The notes: generated by a model not told the origin, from the sequence alone. Shown: positions 29,058 to 37,437, numbered from the stretch's first letter. The stretch is DNA of 64,000 nt from Streptomyces abyssalis (GCF_001751365.1 NZ_LJGT01000036.1:248001-312000), one strand, 5' to 3'. Made by a program: numbers and translations.

Positions 29058-29627
29058 TCAGTTCTCCAGGTTCAGGCTCCACTCCCCCGCCCGTCCGGAC
29101 AGGGTGATGAGGGAGAGCGGCTGGGCGTCGACGTGCCAGTACGACTGGGGCGGCGCCTTCAGTACGTAGCACAGCGCTGCCCGCATCACGCCGGGCTCGG
29201 TCACCGCGACGATCCAGCTGCCGTCGCCCACCGGGCGGGTGTCGAGCCAGCCGCCGATGCGCTGGATGAAGGTCATCAGGGACTCACCGCCGTGCGGCGC
29301 GGAGCGCGGGTCCGAGAGCCAGCTCTGCACGGACTGCGGCTCGCGTGCCGCGACCTCCCTGAGGGTGTAGCCGCTCCAGCGGCCCATGTCGCAGTCGCGC
29401 AGGGCGGGCTGCGCGACCGGGGAGAGGCCGAGGGACAGCCCGGTCTCCCGGCAGCGCACGGACGGCGAGCAGTAGCGCAGCTCGGCGGCGGCCAGATGGG
29501 AGAGGGACGGTCCGGCCCTTTTGACCTCGTGCCATCCGGCCGCGTCGAGGGAACGGCTGTCCCCGAAACGCACGTCGAGCACGGATGAGCTCCGGCTGGA
29601 TGCCAGAAGGGTGAGGCGAAGGGCCAT
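29058..29627 (-). CDS. Histidine phosphatase superfamily protein with degenerate active site
   Basis: A 189-aa protein of the phosphoglycerate-mutase-like fold. The overall pattern is kept: start LRLTLLASSRSSSVLDVRFG, then ELRYCSPSVRCRETGLSLGL (second Arg motif), RDCDMGRWSGYTL, HGGESLMTFIQRIGGWLD, and VAVTEPGVMRAALCYVLKAP. But the catalytic RHG near the N-terminus is replaced by ASSRS, and the second catalytic His, normally in a SHGG-type motif, is replaced by TEPG. It should therefore lack phosphatase activity and may act as a binding or regulatory protein. The ATG at 29627 is chosen by homology to the family start. Confidence 0.82.
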   Translation of the reverse strand: MALRLTLLASSRSSSVLDVRFGDSRSLDAAGWHEVKRAGPSLSHLAAAELRYCSPSVRCRETGLSLGLSPVAQPALRDCDMGRWSGYTLREVAAREPQSVQSWLSDPRSAPHGGESLMTFIQRIGGWLDTRPVGDGSWIVAVTEPGVMRAALCYVLKAPPQSYWHVDAQPLSLITLSGRAGEWSLNLEN

Positions 29628-29817
29628 CCGGCGATCGTAGAGCGATCGGCGCCCGTCTTCGATAGGACATTCGTCATGCCCGCCCCTGCTCGGGGGCGTC
29701 CTCTGGTGGACACCCCCGCGCGGGAGCGGTGCAATGAAAGCGCACGTCACCAAAGCGGTCATCGCGGTCATAGCGGGGACACGCACCTGAAAGCAGCGGG
29801 CACGGGAGAGTGCGTTC

Positions 29818-30819
29818 GTGGAGCTGGACGAGGTGACCGACGAGTTGTACGGGCTGCGGCCGCAGGAGTTCACCGCCGCCCGCGACGACCGCGCGCAGCG
29901 CGCCCGTGCCGACGGGCAGCGGGAACTGGCGAAGCAGATCCGCGCCCTGCGCCGTCCCACGATCGCCGCGTGGGCGAGCAATCTGCTGGTACGGGAGCAG
30001 GGTGAGCAGGTCGCACCGCTGCTGCGTCTCGGCGAGGAACTGCGCGGCGCACACCGGAACCTGGACGGGGACGAGCTGCGGCTGCTCTCGCGCCGGCAGC
30101 ACCAACTGGTGAACGCCCTGTCCAAGGAGGCGGAACGGCTCGCCTCGCAGGACGGCGTCCCCCTCGGACCGCAGGCGCAGCAGGAGGTGGCACAGACGCT
30201 CCACGCGGTGCTCACGGACCCGGACGCGGCGCAGGAATGGGCGGCGGGGCGGCTGTCGAAACCGCTGGCCGCCACCGCCGGTTTCGACGCCGCGGCGCGC
30301 GAGGTGGCTGAGGCACCTGCCTCGGCCCGCAGGAGCGGGAAACCTGGGCGGAAGGGGGCGAAGGAGCCGCAGAAGGCGAAGGCGGGCGGCGGGGCGAAGC
30401 AGCGGACGGGCGCCGACGGCGGCGTCAAGGCTCCCGGCGGGACCGGAGACACCGGAAGGACCAGGGAAACCACGGAAGCCAGGGAGTCCCGGGCCGCCCG
30501 GGAAGCCGCCCGAAGGACCGCACGGGAGGCCGCCGATGAGGCACACCGGCGCCGGCGGGAGGCGGACGCGGCGTCCGAGGAGGCAGCGGCGGCACGCGCT
30601 GCACGCGAGGAGGCCGAGGAGCGGGCAGAGCGGCTGCGCGGTGAGATGCGGGAGGCCGAGGAAGCCCGTAAGCAGTCGCGGAAGCGCGAGCGGGAAGCGG
30701 ACCGTGCCGAGCGGGAGGCACGGCGCCGTGCGGAGGCCGCCGAGGCGGCGGAGGAACGCGCCCGCCGGGAGGCGGCGGGTACCGGCCGGGAGGCGGGCGC
30801 GGCCCGCGGCGGACGGTGA
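29818..30819 (+). CDS. Coiled-coil conserved actinobacterial protein
   Basis: A 333-aa protein. The N-terminal 165 residues are a conserved helical region (VTDELYGLRPQEFTAARDDR, LRRPTIAAWASNLLVREQGE, LRLLSRRQHQLVNALSKEAE). A short Lys/Gly/Ala linker follows, then about 125 residues of Arg/Glu/Ala heptad-like sequence (for example AREEAEERAERLRGEMREAE), a long coiled coil. No membrane segment. The GTG at 29818 follows GGGAGAG. Function unknown; the architecture suggests a scaffold or nucleic-acid-associated protein. It diverges from the degenerate phosphatase gene. Confidence 0.75.
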   Translation: MELDEVTDELYGLRPQEFTAARDDRAQRARADGQRELAKQIRALRRPTIAAWASNLLVREQGEQVAPLLRLGEELRGAHRNLDGDELRLLSRRQHQLVNALSKEAERLASQDGVPLGPQAQQEVAQTLHAVLTDPDAAQEWAAGRLSKPLAATAGFDAAAREVAEAPASARRSGKPGRKGAKEPQKAKAGGGAKQRTGADGGVKAPGGTGDTGRTRETTEARESRAAREAARRTAREAADEAHRRRREADAASEEAAAARAAREEAEERAERLRGEMREAEEARKQSRKREREADRAEREARRRAEAAEAAEERARREAAGTGREAGAARGGR

Positions 30820-30923
30820 GGCGGGCTCACGCTCCGCCCGGCGTCACCGGCATGCCCGTCCTCCCGCGGCCCTGCGTGCGCCGGAGCAGGCCGCTTTCCC
30901 GGCGCCCCGGGGTCCCGTACCGG

Positions 30924-31940
30924 TCACCCCTGCCGGGGCCGTTCGCGGACCACGTCCCGTGGCCGCTTGTCGTGGCGCAGCCCGAGGAAACGCGGGTGCC
31001 GCAGCCTCCCGTCCCGCGTCCACTCGGTGAAGCCGGTCTCCGCGACGAGTTCCGGTGCGGCCCAGTGCGCCCCCTTCTCGCGCACCGGGTCGGCGAACGG
31101 CGAGCGCCGCGTGGCCAGTTCGTCCAGCCTGCGCCGCAGGTCGAGCAGGGTGGCCTGGTCGTAGCCGGTGCCGACCTTGCCCGCGTAGCGCAGCCGGCCG
31201 TCCTCGTAGTAGCCGAGCAGCAGCGCGCCGAACCCGGCTCTGCTGCCCGCGGGTTCGGTGAAGCCGCCGATGACGAACTCCTGCCCCTTCGCGCACTTCA
31301 GCTTCAGCCAGTCCGGCGAACGGCGCGTCACATACCGTCCTTCGGCGACCTTGGCGATGAGTCCCTCCCAGCCGCGGCGGCACGCCTCGTCCAGCAGACG
31401 CTGCCCGCCCTCGTTGCGGTGGGTGGTGAATCGCAGCGGACCGCCGAAGCTCAGCGCCGCGCGCAGCAGCGACTTGCGGGTACGCAGCGGCAGCGCACGC
31501 ACGTCCGTCCCCTCCAGCCGCAGCAGGTCGAAGAGGTAGTAGGTGACGGCGACCCCGCTGGCGCGCGCCTGATGCGGATCGGTCAGCTGCATCCGCTGCT
31601 GGAGCCGCGCGAAGTCCGTGCGGCCCTCGCTGAACGCGACGATCTCGCCGTCGACGGTGAAGTCCGGGCAGTCCTGCGCGGTCAGGGCGTCGGCGATCTC
31701 CGGGTAGGTGCCGTTCAGGGATCGGCCCGTACGGGAGAGGAGCCGCACTGTTCCCCCTTCGCGTACGGCGAGGACACGTACGCCGTCGAGTTTGCGCTCG
31801 AAGATCCAGCCGCCGCGGGCGAACTCACGGCGGTCGCTGAGGGTGGCGAGCATGGGGCGGGCGGCGAGTTCCGCGCCCGGGGCCGCCTCACGGAGCCTGC
31901 TGCGCTGCTCGGCGGGCAGCCGGTCCAGCGGTGTGCTCAT
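30924..31940 (-). CDS. ATP-dependent DNA ligase
   Basis: A 338-aa ligase that seals nicks using ATP. The adenylated lysine is K50 in IFERKLDGVR (motif I, KxDGxR); other motifs are LSRTGRSLNGTYPEI, FTVDGEIVAF (motif III-like) , GWEGLIAKVAEGRY (motif IV) and WLKLKCAKGQEFVIGGFT (motif V), followed by an OB-fold domain. It has neither the polymerase nor the phosphoesterase domain of full LigD and no Ku gene is adjacent, so it belongs to the free-standing LigC/LigD-ligase-like group, used in back-up or stationary-phase repair. Confidence 0.92.
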   Translation of the reverse strand: MSTPLDRLPAEQRSRLREAAPGAELAARPMLATLSDRREFARGGWIFERKLDGVRVLAVREGGTVRLLSRTGRSLNGTYPEIADALTAQDCPDFTVDGEIVAFSEGRTDFARLQQRMQLTDPHQARASGVAVTYYLFDLLRLEGTDVRALPLRTRKSLLRAALSFGGPLRFTTHRNEGGQRLLDEACRRGWEGLIAKVAEGRYVTRRSPDWLKLKCAKGQEFVIGGFTEPAGSRAGFGALLLGYYEDGRLRYAGKVGTGYDQATLLDLRRRLDELATRRSPFADPVREKGAHWAAPELVAETGFTEWTRDGRLRHPRFLGLRHDKRPRDVVRERPRQG

Positions 31941-32122
31941 CGCTGCTCCCAGGTTCCCGTGGCTGCGGGGGATTCCGCCGGTCCCGTGGCCGGCATGGCC
32001 GGCTCCTCACTGTCGCGGGTGGCAGGTACCCCGGCAGGTACGGGCCATGCGACGGTCACGCCGTACGCGCCCGCGCCCGGTTCCCGGTGCCCGCGGCGGC
32101 CGGACAGCCCGCAGCGGGCCGG

Positions 32123-33568
32123 TCAGCCGAGCACTTCGTCGCAGGCCGTGCGCAGCCGCCGTACCCCTTCGGCGATCTCGCTGCCGCCGGCCGCCGGCGC
32201 GAAGCTCAGGCGCAGGTGCCGGGCGGCGGGCTCGGCGGCGAAGTAGGGCCGCCCCGGGGCGACGGCGACTCCGGCGCGCAGCGCGGCGCCCGCGAGCGCG
32301 TCCTCGTCAGAGCCGTCCGGGAGCCGGAGCCACAGGTGGTAGCCGCCGAGCGGCGCGTGCGCCACGGGCAGGCCGGGCAGCTCACGCGTGAGGGCGGTGA
32401 GGAGGACCTCGCGCCGCTCGCGCAGCCGGGCGGCGACGGTGCGGAGGTGACGCGGCCAGGCGGGCGCGCCGACGAGTTCGAGCGCCGCCTCCTGCAGCGG
32501 CCGGGAGACGAAGAAGCTGTCCACCGTCTGCACGGCGCGCAGCCGCTCCAGGGCAGGCCCGCGTGCCGAGAGCGCCCCGACGCGCAGGCTGGGCGATGTG
32601 GCCTTCGTCAGCGAGCACAGGTGCACGACTCTGCCGTCCGGGTCCGACGAACGGAGCGTCGGCGGAAGCGGGCCCGCGTCCTCGTGGGCGAGGTGACGGG
32701 CGAAGTCGTCCTCGACGACGAACGCGCCCGCCTGCCTTGCGGCGCGCAGCACGGCAGCGCGGCGTTCCGGACCGAGCACGGCGCCGGTCGGGTTCTGGAA
32801 GAGCGGCTGGCAGACGAAGACGCGTGCGCCGCTCGCGCGGAACGCGCCTTCGAGGAGCCCGGGCCGCACCCCTTCGGTGTCGACCGGCACCGGGACGGGA
32901 CGCAGACCGGAGGCGCGCGCGGCTGCGAGCAGCCCCGGATAGGTCGGGGACTCGACGAGAACCGCGGCACCGGGCGCGGCCAGGGCCCGCAGTGCGGTGG
33001 TGACGGCGCTCTGGCCGCCGGCGGTGATCAGTACGTCCGCGGCCGTGACGCTTCCCTCGGGGCCGCCGATCTCGCGCGCGAACCAGCCACGCAGCTCCTC
33101 CACGCCGGGCACCGGTGGCCGGTCCCAGGCGCCGGGCCTGCGCCCGGCGCGGGCCAGCGCGGCGGCCAGCGCCCTCTCGGGCCGCAGGTTCGCCGGCAGG
33201 TAGCCGCCGCTGAGTTCGATGACGCCGGGCGGCGGCTCGGCCAGCGTGGCCAGTACGCCTTCGGCGTCGACGCTGCGCGGCACCTGGTCCGCGGAGGCGT
33301 CGGCACTCAGCGCGACCTCCTGCCAGGAGGTGTCGCCCCTCTCGGGGGGTGCCGCGCCGGTGCCCGCCCGGAACACCCCTGCGCCGGGCCGGGTGACGAC
33401 GAGGCCCTCCGCTGCCAGCCTGGCGAGTGCCCTGGAGACGGTGACCGGACTGACCCGGTGCCGCTCGACCAGCAGCCGGCTCGACGGCAGCTTCTCACCG
33501 GCAGAGTAGCGGTCCATCTCGCGACGCAGGGTTCCTGCCAGTTCAGCCACGCTGCTACGCTCTTGCAT
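32123..33568 (-). CDS. MocR-type regulator: GntR DNA-binding plus aminotransferase-like domain
   Basis: A 481-aa transcription factor. Residues about 1-70 are a GntR winged helix (LPSSRLLVERHRVSPVTVSR, ALARLAAEGLVVTRPGAG); residues about 115-480 resemble class I aminotransferases, with VLITAGGQSAVTTALRALAA, PTYPGLLAAARASGLRPVPV, FQNPTGAVL and SLTKATSPSLRVG, whose Lys would bind PLP. MocR proteins sense PLP or an amino compound and often control a neighbouring transporter; here an EamA transporter is divergent. A minus-strand TATTCT box ends eight bases before the ATG, suggesting a leaderless mRNA. Confidence 0.92.
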   Translation of the reverse strand: MQERSSVAELAGTLRREMDRYSAGEKLPSSRLLVERHRVSPVTVSRALARLAAEGLVVTRPGAGVFRAGTGAAPPERGDTSWQEVALSADASADQVPRSVDAEGVLATLAEPPPGVIELSGGYLPANLRPERALAAALARAGRRPGAWDRPPVPGVEELRGWFAREIGGPEGSVTAADVLITAGGQSAVTTALRALAAPGAAVLVESPTYPGLLAAARASGLRPVPVPVDTEGVRPGLLEGAFRASGARVFVCQPLFQNPTGAVLGPERRAAVLRAARQAGAFVVEDDFARHLAHEDAGPLPPTLRSSDPDGRVVHLCSLTKATSPSLRVGALSARGPALERLRAVQTVDSFFVSRPLQEAALELVGAPAWPRHLRTVAARLRERREVLLTALTRELPGLPVAHAPLGGYHLWLRLPDGSDEDALAGAALRAGVAVAPGRPYFAAEPAARHLRLSFAPAAGGSEIAEGVRRLRTACDEVLG

Positions 33569-33620
33569 GGAAGCAGAGAATAGCGCTACCGCGCGCGAAG
33601 CGATAGCAGTTCCGGGTGCG
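33569..33620. promoter_or_regulatory. Divergent promoter/operator region of the MocR-EamA pair
   Basis: The sequence just right of the MocR start carries TAGCGCTA (33581-33588), a perfect 8-bp palindrome, and the minus-strand -10 box TATTCT overlapping it. A regulator bound here would block its own transcription. Similar TAGC spacing recurs at GATAGCAG near 33602. Confidence 0.4.
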
Positions 33621-33710
33621 GCTCGGGCACACACAGCCGGGACCCCGGCCCGCGCCGGGTCAACCTCCGGCCCGGCTGGCACGGAGGACCCCGCACCGTC
33701 TCATGCTCAA

Positions 33711-34577
33711 GTGACCCGGCAGCGGGGCGGCGGACTCGTCCTCGCTTCCCTGGGCGTCACCTGCTTCTCCCTCACGCTTCCCGCCACCGCGTGGGCGCTC
33801 GAAGGCTTCGGCCCCTGGTCTGCGACGTCGCTGCGGGTCGTCCTCGCCGGCCTGGCCGCATGCCTGCTGCTCGCCGTGCTGAGGGTTCCCGTACCGGCCC
33901 GGCGGCACTGGCCGTGGCTGGCCGTCTCCGCGTCCGGCGTCATGATCGGCTTTCCGCTGCTGACGACGCTCGCGCTGCAGACCTCCTCCACCGCGCACGT
34001 CGCCGTCGTCGTCGGTCTGCTGCCGCTCACGACCGCGCTGTACTCCTCGCTGCGTACGGGCTCCCGGCCGTCCCCCGTCTTCTGGGCGGCGGCCCTCGCG
34101 GGTGCCGCCGCCGTGCTGGCCTTCGCCGTGCACGAGAGCGGCGGCGTCCCCGCCACCGGCGACCTCTACCTGGTCGCGGCCCTGCTGCTCTGCGCGGCGG
34201 GCTACGGGGAGGGCGGCCGGCTCGCGCGTGAACTGTCGGGCCTCCAGGTGATCGGCTGGGCGCTGGCGGGCTGTCTGCCGCTGGCCGTTCCCGCCGCCCT
34301 CGTCTCACTGCTGGCCGAGCCCGCGCATCCGACCGTGCACGCGGTGGCCGGTCTGGCGTGGGTGGCCACCGGATCGCAGCTGCTGGGACTCCTGCTGTGG
34401 TACCGGGGCATGGGCCTCGCCGGTGTGGCACGGGCCAGCCAGACGCAGCTCGCGCAGCCGCTGCTCACGCTGGCCTGGTCGGTGCTGCTGCTCGGCGAGC
34501 ACCTTCCGCCCGCCGCTCCCGCGACCGCCGTCGCCGTGCTGCTCTGCATCGTCGTCGTGCACAGAGCCCGTACATGA
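33711..34577 (+). CDS. EamA/DMT-family transporter
   Basis: A 288-aa membrane protein with about ten predicted helices in two EamA repeats, starting GGGLVLASLGVTCFSLTLPA and ending AVAVLLCIVVVHRART. Family members export amino acids or other small metabolites. An in-frame ATG at 33567 would give 336 aa, but it overlaps the MocR start codon within CATG and adds 48 hydrophilic residues, so the in-frame GTG at 33711 (VTRQRGGG) is preferred. The divergent MocR regulator probably controls it. Confidence 0.85.
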   Translation: MTRQRGGGLVLASLGVTCFSLTLPATAWALEGFGPWSATSLRVVLAGLAACLLLAVLRVPVPARRHWPWLAVSASGVMIGFPLLTTLALQTSSTAHVAVVVGLLPLTTALYSSLRTGSRPSPVFWAAALAGAAAVLAFAVHESGGVPATGDLYLVAALLLCAAGYGEGGRLARELSGLQVIGWALAGCLPLAVPAALVSLLAEPAHPTVHAVAGLAWVATGSQLLGLLLWYRGMGLAGVARASQTQLAQPLLTLAWSVLLLGEHLPPAAPATAVAVLLCIVVVHRART

Positions 34578-34611
34578 CGGAGCACGGACAGCCCATCCGG
34601 CTTAGACTTAT

Positions 34612-34643
34612 CTGTACGGACAGCACACCACGGACTGTACGGA
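34612..34643. repeat. Two 9-bp direct repeats before the DUF1918 gene
   Basis: CTGTACGGA occurs at 34612-34620 and 34635-34643, 23 bp apart, just downstream of a TAGACT -10-like box (34603-34608). They may be a regulator site in the leader of the DUF1918 gene. Confidence 0.4.
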
Positions 34644-34666
34644 TATTCCGGTGCATCCCCTGCGAA

Positions 34667-34682
34667 CAGGAGGGCCCTCCTG
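34667..34682 (+). promoter_or_regulatory. Ribosome-binding site embedded in a perfect palindrome
   Basis: CAGGAGGGCCCTCCTG is a perfect 16-bp palindrome that contains the Shine-Dalgarno AGGAGG and abuts the ATG at 34683. Folding in RNA or protein binding to DNA or RNA here would directly affect translation or transcription of the DUF1918 gene. Confidence 0.6.
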
Positions 34683-34883
34683 ATGCGAGCGAACACGGGC
34701 GACCGTCTGCTGGTGCACGGCCGGGTCGTGGGTGAGCACGACCGTGAGGCGGAGATCGTCGAGGTGCTCGGCAGGGACGGCGAGCCGCCGTTCCGCGTGC
34801 GCTTCGAGGACGGGCACGAGGCAGTGGTCTCACCAGGACCCGACTCCGTCGTACAGGAACGCAAGTCCAAGCATCACGCCTGA
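34683..34883 (+). CDS. DUF1918-family small protein
   Basis: A 66-aa protein, MRANTGDRLLVHGRVVGEHD then REAEIVEVLGRDGEPPFRVR and FEDGHEAVVSPGPDSVV, matching the actinobacterial DUF1918 SH3-like small barrel. Function is unknown; such proteins are common single genes in Streptomyces. It has a strong AGGAGG ribosome-binding site inside a palindrome. No partner gene is evident. Confidence 0.9.
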   Translation: MRANTGDRLLVHGRVVGEHDREAEIVEVLGRDGEPPFRVRFEDGHEAVVSPGPDSVVQERKSKHHA

Positions 34884-34942
34884 CCGGCCGCGGCACCGCC
34901 GGGGCCGGAGGTGCGCTGCGGCAGCTTGCCCCTCGCCGGCCG

Positions 34943-36205
34943 CTACCGCCGCCGCGGATAGTGGTCGGCGACGACGCGGTCCATCGCGCCGATGGTGTCC
35001 TCCGAGACCTCCTTGGCCGAGAAGAAGGCATGCCCCCGCACCTCGGGCAGTGAGTCGCAGTACGTGAGGTGGCGCGAGAGTTCCGCCGGGTCCTGCCACG
35101 GCTCGGGCTGGGCGGGGTCACCGGCCTTGTAGAGGGCTTCGCCGATGAAGAGCCGCGTCCGCGTCCCCCGTACGGTCTCCGCCCACCACGGAGCGAGCTT
35201 CGAGTAGTCCGCGACCTCGAAGCCCATGTGCCAGTAGAGCTGCGGGATGACGTAGTCGATCCGGCCCTCGCGCACCCACTTGCGGGTGTCCGCGTACAGG
35301 TCGTCGTACGTCTGCACCTGCGCGGCGCTGTCCGAGCCCGCGGGATCGCTCGACTTGTTGCGCCACACGCCGAACGGGCTGATCCCGAAGGGCAGCCCCG
35401 GCCTGATGCGGCGGATGCGCCGGGCCGCCTCCTCCACCAGCAGGTCGATGTTGTCGCGGCGCCAGGCGGCCCGGTCCGGGAATCCCCTGCCGTACTCCTC
35501 GTACGCGGCGTCGTCGTCGAAGGTCTCCCCCTCGACCGGATAGGGGTAGAAGTAGTCGTCCCAGTGGACACCGTCGATGTCGTAGCGCCGCACCGCGTCG
35601 AGCATGGCGTCCTGCACGAAGCGCCTGACCTGCGGCAGGCCGGGGTTGTAGTAGAGCTTGCCGCCGTAGCGGACCACCCAGTCCGGGTGGCGGCGGGCCG
35701 GATGGGAGGCCACGAGCTTCCCCGGGTCGTCGTGGAGTGCGATGCGGTACGGGTTGAACCACGTCTCCACGGCCAGACCCCGGCGGTGCGCCTCACGGAC
35801 CACGAAGCCCAGCGGGTCCCATCCCGGGTTCTTGCCCTGTACGCCGGTGAGCCACTCCGACCACGGTTCGTGCCGCGAGGGCCACAGCGCGTCGGCGGTC
35901 GGCCTGGCCTGGAACCAGACGGTGTTGAGCCGGCGGCGCTTCGCGGCGTCCAGGTGGGCGAGCAGCTCGGCCTGCTGCTCACGCGGCGTCAGGTCGGCGG
36001 CGCTGGGCCAGTCCCGGTTGTCGACCGTCGCGATCCACATGCCGCGCAGTTCGCGGTCACCGCCGTCGTGGCCGTATTCCGGGGCCCGGCGCTCCCGTGC
36101 TCGCTGCCGTTCCTGCGCCGTGGCGTCGAGGTTCGAGGAGCCGGCCACGCCTGTCAGCGCGCCTGCCGAACCCGCCGCGAAGCTTCTGCGTGTGATGCGC
36201 CGCAT
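34943..36205 (-). CDS. Tat-exported glycosyl-hydrolase-like protein (GHL10 family)
   Basis: A 420-aa secreted TIM-barrel protein. The N-terminus MRRITRRSFAAGSAGALTGV is a twin-arginine signal. The mature part begins ELRGMWIATVDNRDWPSAAD and has LNTVWFQARPTADALWPS, GLAVETWFNPYRIA, DIDGVHWDDYFYPYP (acidic candidate catalytic residues) and VIPQLYWHMGFEVADYSKLA, the landmarks of GHL10 proteins. The group acts on glycans of the envelope or spores; the substrate is not known here. It is divergent from the 3-hydroxybutyryl-CoA dehydrogenase gene. Confidence 0.9.
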   Translation of the reverse strand: MRRITRRSFAAGSAGALTGVAGSSNLDATAQERQRARERRAPEYGHDGGDRELRGMWIATVDNRDWPSAADLTPREQQAELLAHLDAAKRRRLNTVWFQARPTADALWPSRHEPWSEWLTGVQGKNPGWDPLGFVVREAHRRGLAVETWFNPYRIALHDDPGKLVASHPARRHPDWVVRYGGKLYYNPGLPQVRRFVQDAMLDAVRRYDIDGVHWDDYFYPYPVEGETFDDDAAYEEYGRGFPDRAAWRRDNIDLLVEEAARRIRRIRPGLPFGISPFGVWRNKSSDPAGSDSAAQVQTYDDLYADTRKWVREGRIDYVIPQLYWHMGFEVADYSKLAPWWAETVRGTRTRLFIGEALYKAGDPAQPEPWQDPAELSRHLTYCDSLPEVRGHAFFSAKEVSEDTIGAMDRVVADHYPRRR

Positions 36206-36567
36206 CGGCTTTCCCTTCCCCCTTCGTCGTCGCCCGGGGCTTCCGTACGCCCTCTCCAGGCCTCCCTTTCATGGTCGCTCCGCCGGGCCGGTGGTCGGTG
36301 GCCCTCGCCGGTGCGCTCCCGCACAACGGAGTGGTGGAGACCAATTCGACGATGCTCCCGTGGCCGTGGCGCGCGTACAAGTCCCCGCGCGGGCTTTCGC
36401 CCCCGCCCCGCGAGGCGGGCGTCGTCGGGGGTAACGTCGTGGGCGGCGTGGGAGCCACCCCCGTACACATTCCGGGGGAGGGACAGGGCTGTCCCTCGGG
36501 GGGGCCGTTCCTCCAGGGCCGTCACGCCCGTCACGCCTGGGACCAGAGGATCAGCGAAAGGCACGAG
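36206..36567. other. Divergent intergenic region with two overlapping palindromes
   Basis: This 362-bp gap lies between the leftward glycosidase and the rightward dehydrogenase. Two inverted repeats meet at 36478: CCCCCG/CGGGGG (36458-36463 and 36473-36478) and GAGGGACAG/CTGTCCCTC (36478-36497). No gene is supported; an open frame through it only extends the dehydrogenase frame. Confidence 0.6.
36478..36497. promoter_or_regulatory. 20-bp palindrome, likely operator for the dehydrogenase gene
   Basis: GAGGGACAG, two bases GG, then CTGTCCCTC form perfect 9-bp arms. With only a two-base centre it is better suited to a dimeric DNA-binding protein than to an RNA hairpin. It ends 70 bp upstream of the dehydrogenase start. 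Confidence 0.5.
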
Positions 36568-37428
36568 GTGACGGACATCGAACGCGTCGGAGTGGTGGGC
36601 TGCGGCCAGATGGGCTCGGGCATCGCCGAGGTGTGTGCACGGGCCGGACTGGACGTCATGGTCGCCGAGACCACCGGCGAGGCCCTGGAGCTGGGCCGGA
36701 CACGGCTGGCGAACTCCCTCGGCAAGGCCGCGGAGCGCGGAAAGATCACCGAGAACGAGCGGGACACCACGCTCGACCGGCTCGCTTTCACCACGGACCT
36801 CGGCGACTTCGCCGACCGCGACCTCGTCATCGAGGCCGTGATCGAGAACGAGCAGGTCAAGACGGAGATCTTCCAGGTGCTCGACCAGGTCGTCACCCGG
36901 CCCGACGCCGTCCTCGCCTCCAACACCTCCTCGATCCCGCTGGTCAAACTCGCGGTGGCGACCTCACGCCCCGACCAGGTCATCGGCATCCACTTCTTCA
37001 ACCCCGCGCCGGTGCAGAAGCTCGTCGAGATCATTCCGGCTCTCACCACCGGGGACGAGACGATCAAGCGGGCGGAGGCGGCCGTCACCGGCATCCTCGG
37101 CAAGCACACGATCCGCGCCCAGGACCGCTCCGGCTTCGTCGTCAACGCCCTGCTGATCCCGTATCTGCTCTCCGCGGTCAGGATGTTCGAGTCCGGGATC
37201 GCGAGCCGCGAGGACATCGACAACGGCATGGAGCTCGGCTGCGCGCACCCGATGGGACCGCTGAAGCTCACCGACCTGATCGGTCTCGACACCGTCGCCT
37301 CGGTCGCCGACTCGATGTACGCGGAGTTCAAGGAGCCGCTGTACGCCGCTCCCCCGCTGCTGCAGCGGATGGTGGACGCGGGACGCCTCGGCCGAAAGGC
37401 GGGCGCGGGCTTCTACGCCTACAGCTGA
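36568..37428 (+). CDS. 3-hydroxybutyryl-CoA dehydrogenase
   Basis: A 286-aa NAD(P)-dependent enzyme interconverting acetoacetyl-CoA and 3-hydroxybutyryl-CoA. It has VGVVGCGQMGSGIAEVCARA (dinucleotide loop), DLVIEAVIENEQVK, SNTSSIPLV, and GIHFFNPAPVQKLVEIIPAL with the catalytic His, and the C-terminal GMELGCAHPMGPLKLTDLIG. The GTG at 36568 follows AAAGG; longer upstream frames lack support. In Streptomyces this enzyme can feed ethylmalonyl-CoA or butyryl precursors; no such partners are adjacent here. Confidence 0.93.
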   Translation: MTDIERVGVVGCGQMGSGIAEVCARAGLDVMVAETTGEALELGRTRLANSLGKAAERGKITENERDTTLDRLAFTTDLGDFADRDLVIEAVIENEQVKTEIFQVLDQVVTRPDAVLASNTSSIPLVKLAVATSRPDQVIGIHFFNPAPVQKLVEIIPALTTGDETIKRAEAAVTGILGKHTIRAQDRSGFVVNALLIPYLLSAVRMFESGIASREDIDNGMELGCAHPMGPLKLTDLIGLDTVASVADSMYAEFKEPLYAAPPLLQRMVDAGRLGRKAGAGFYAYS

Positions 37429-37437
37429 CGGCTCGTG

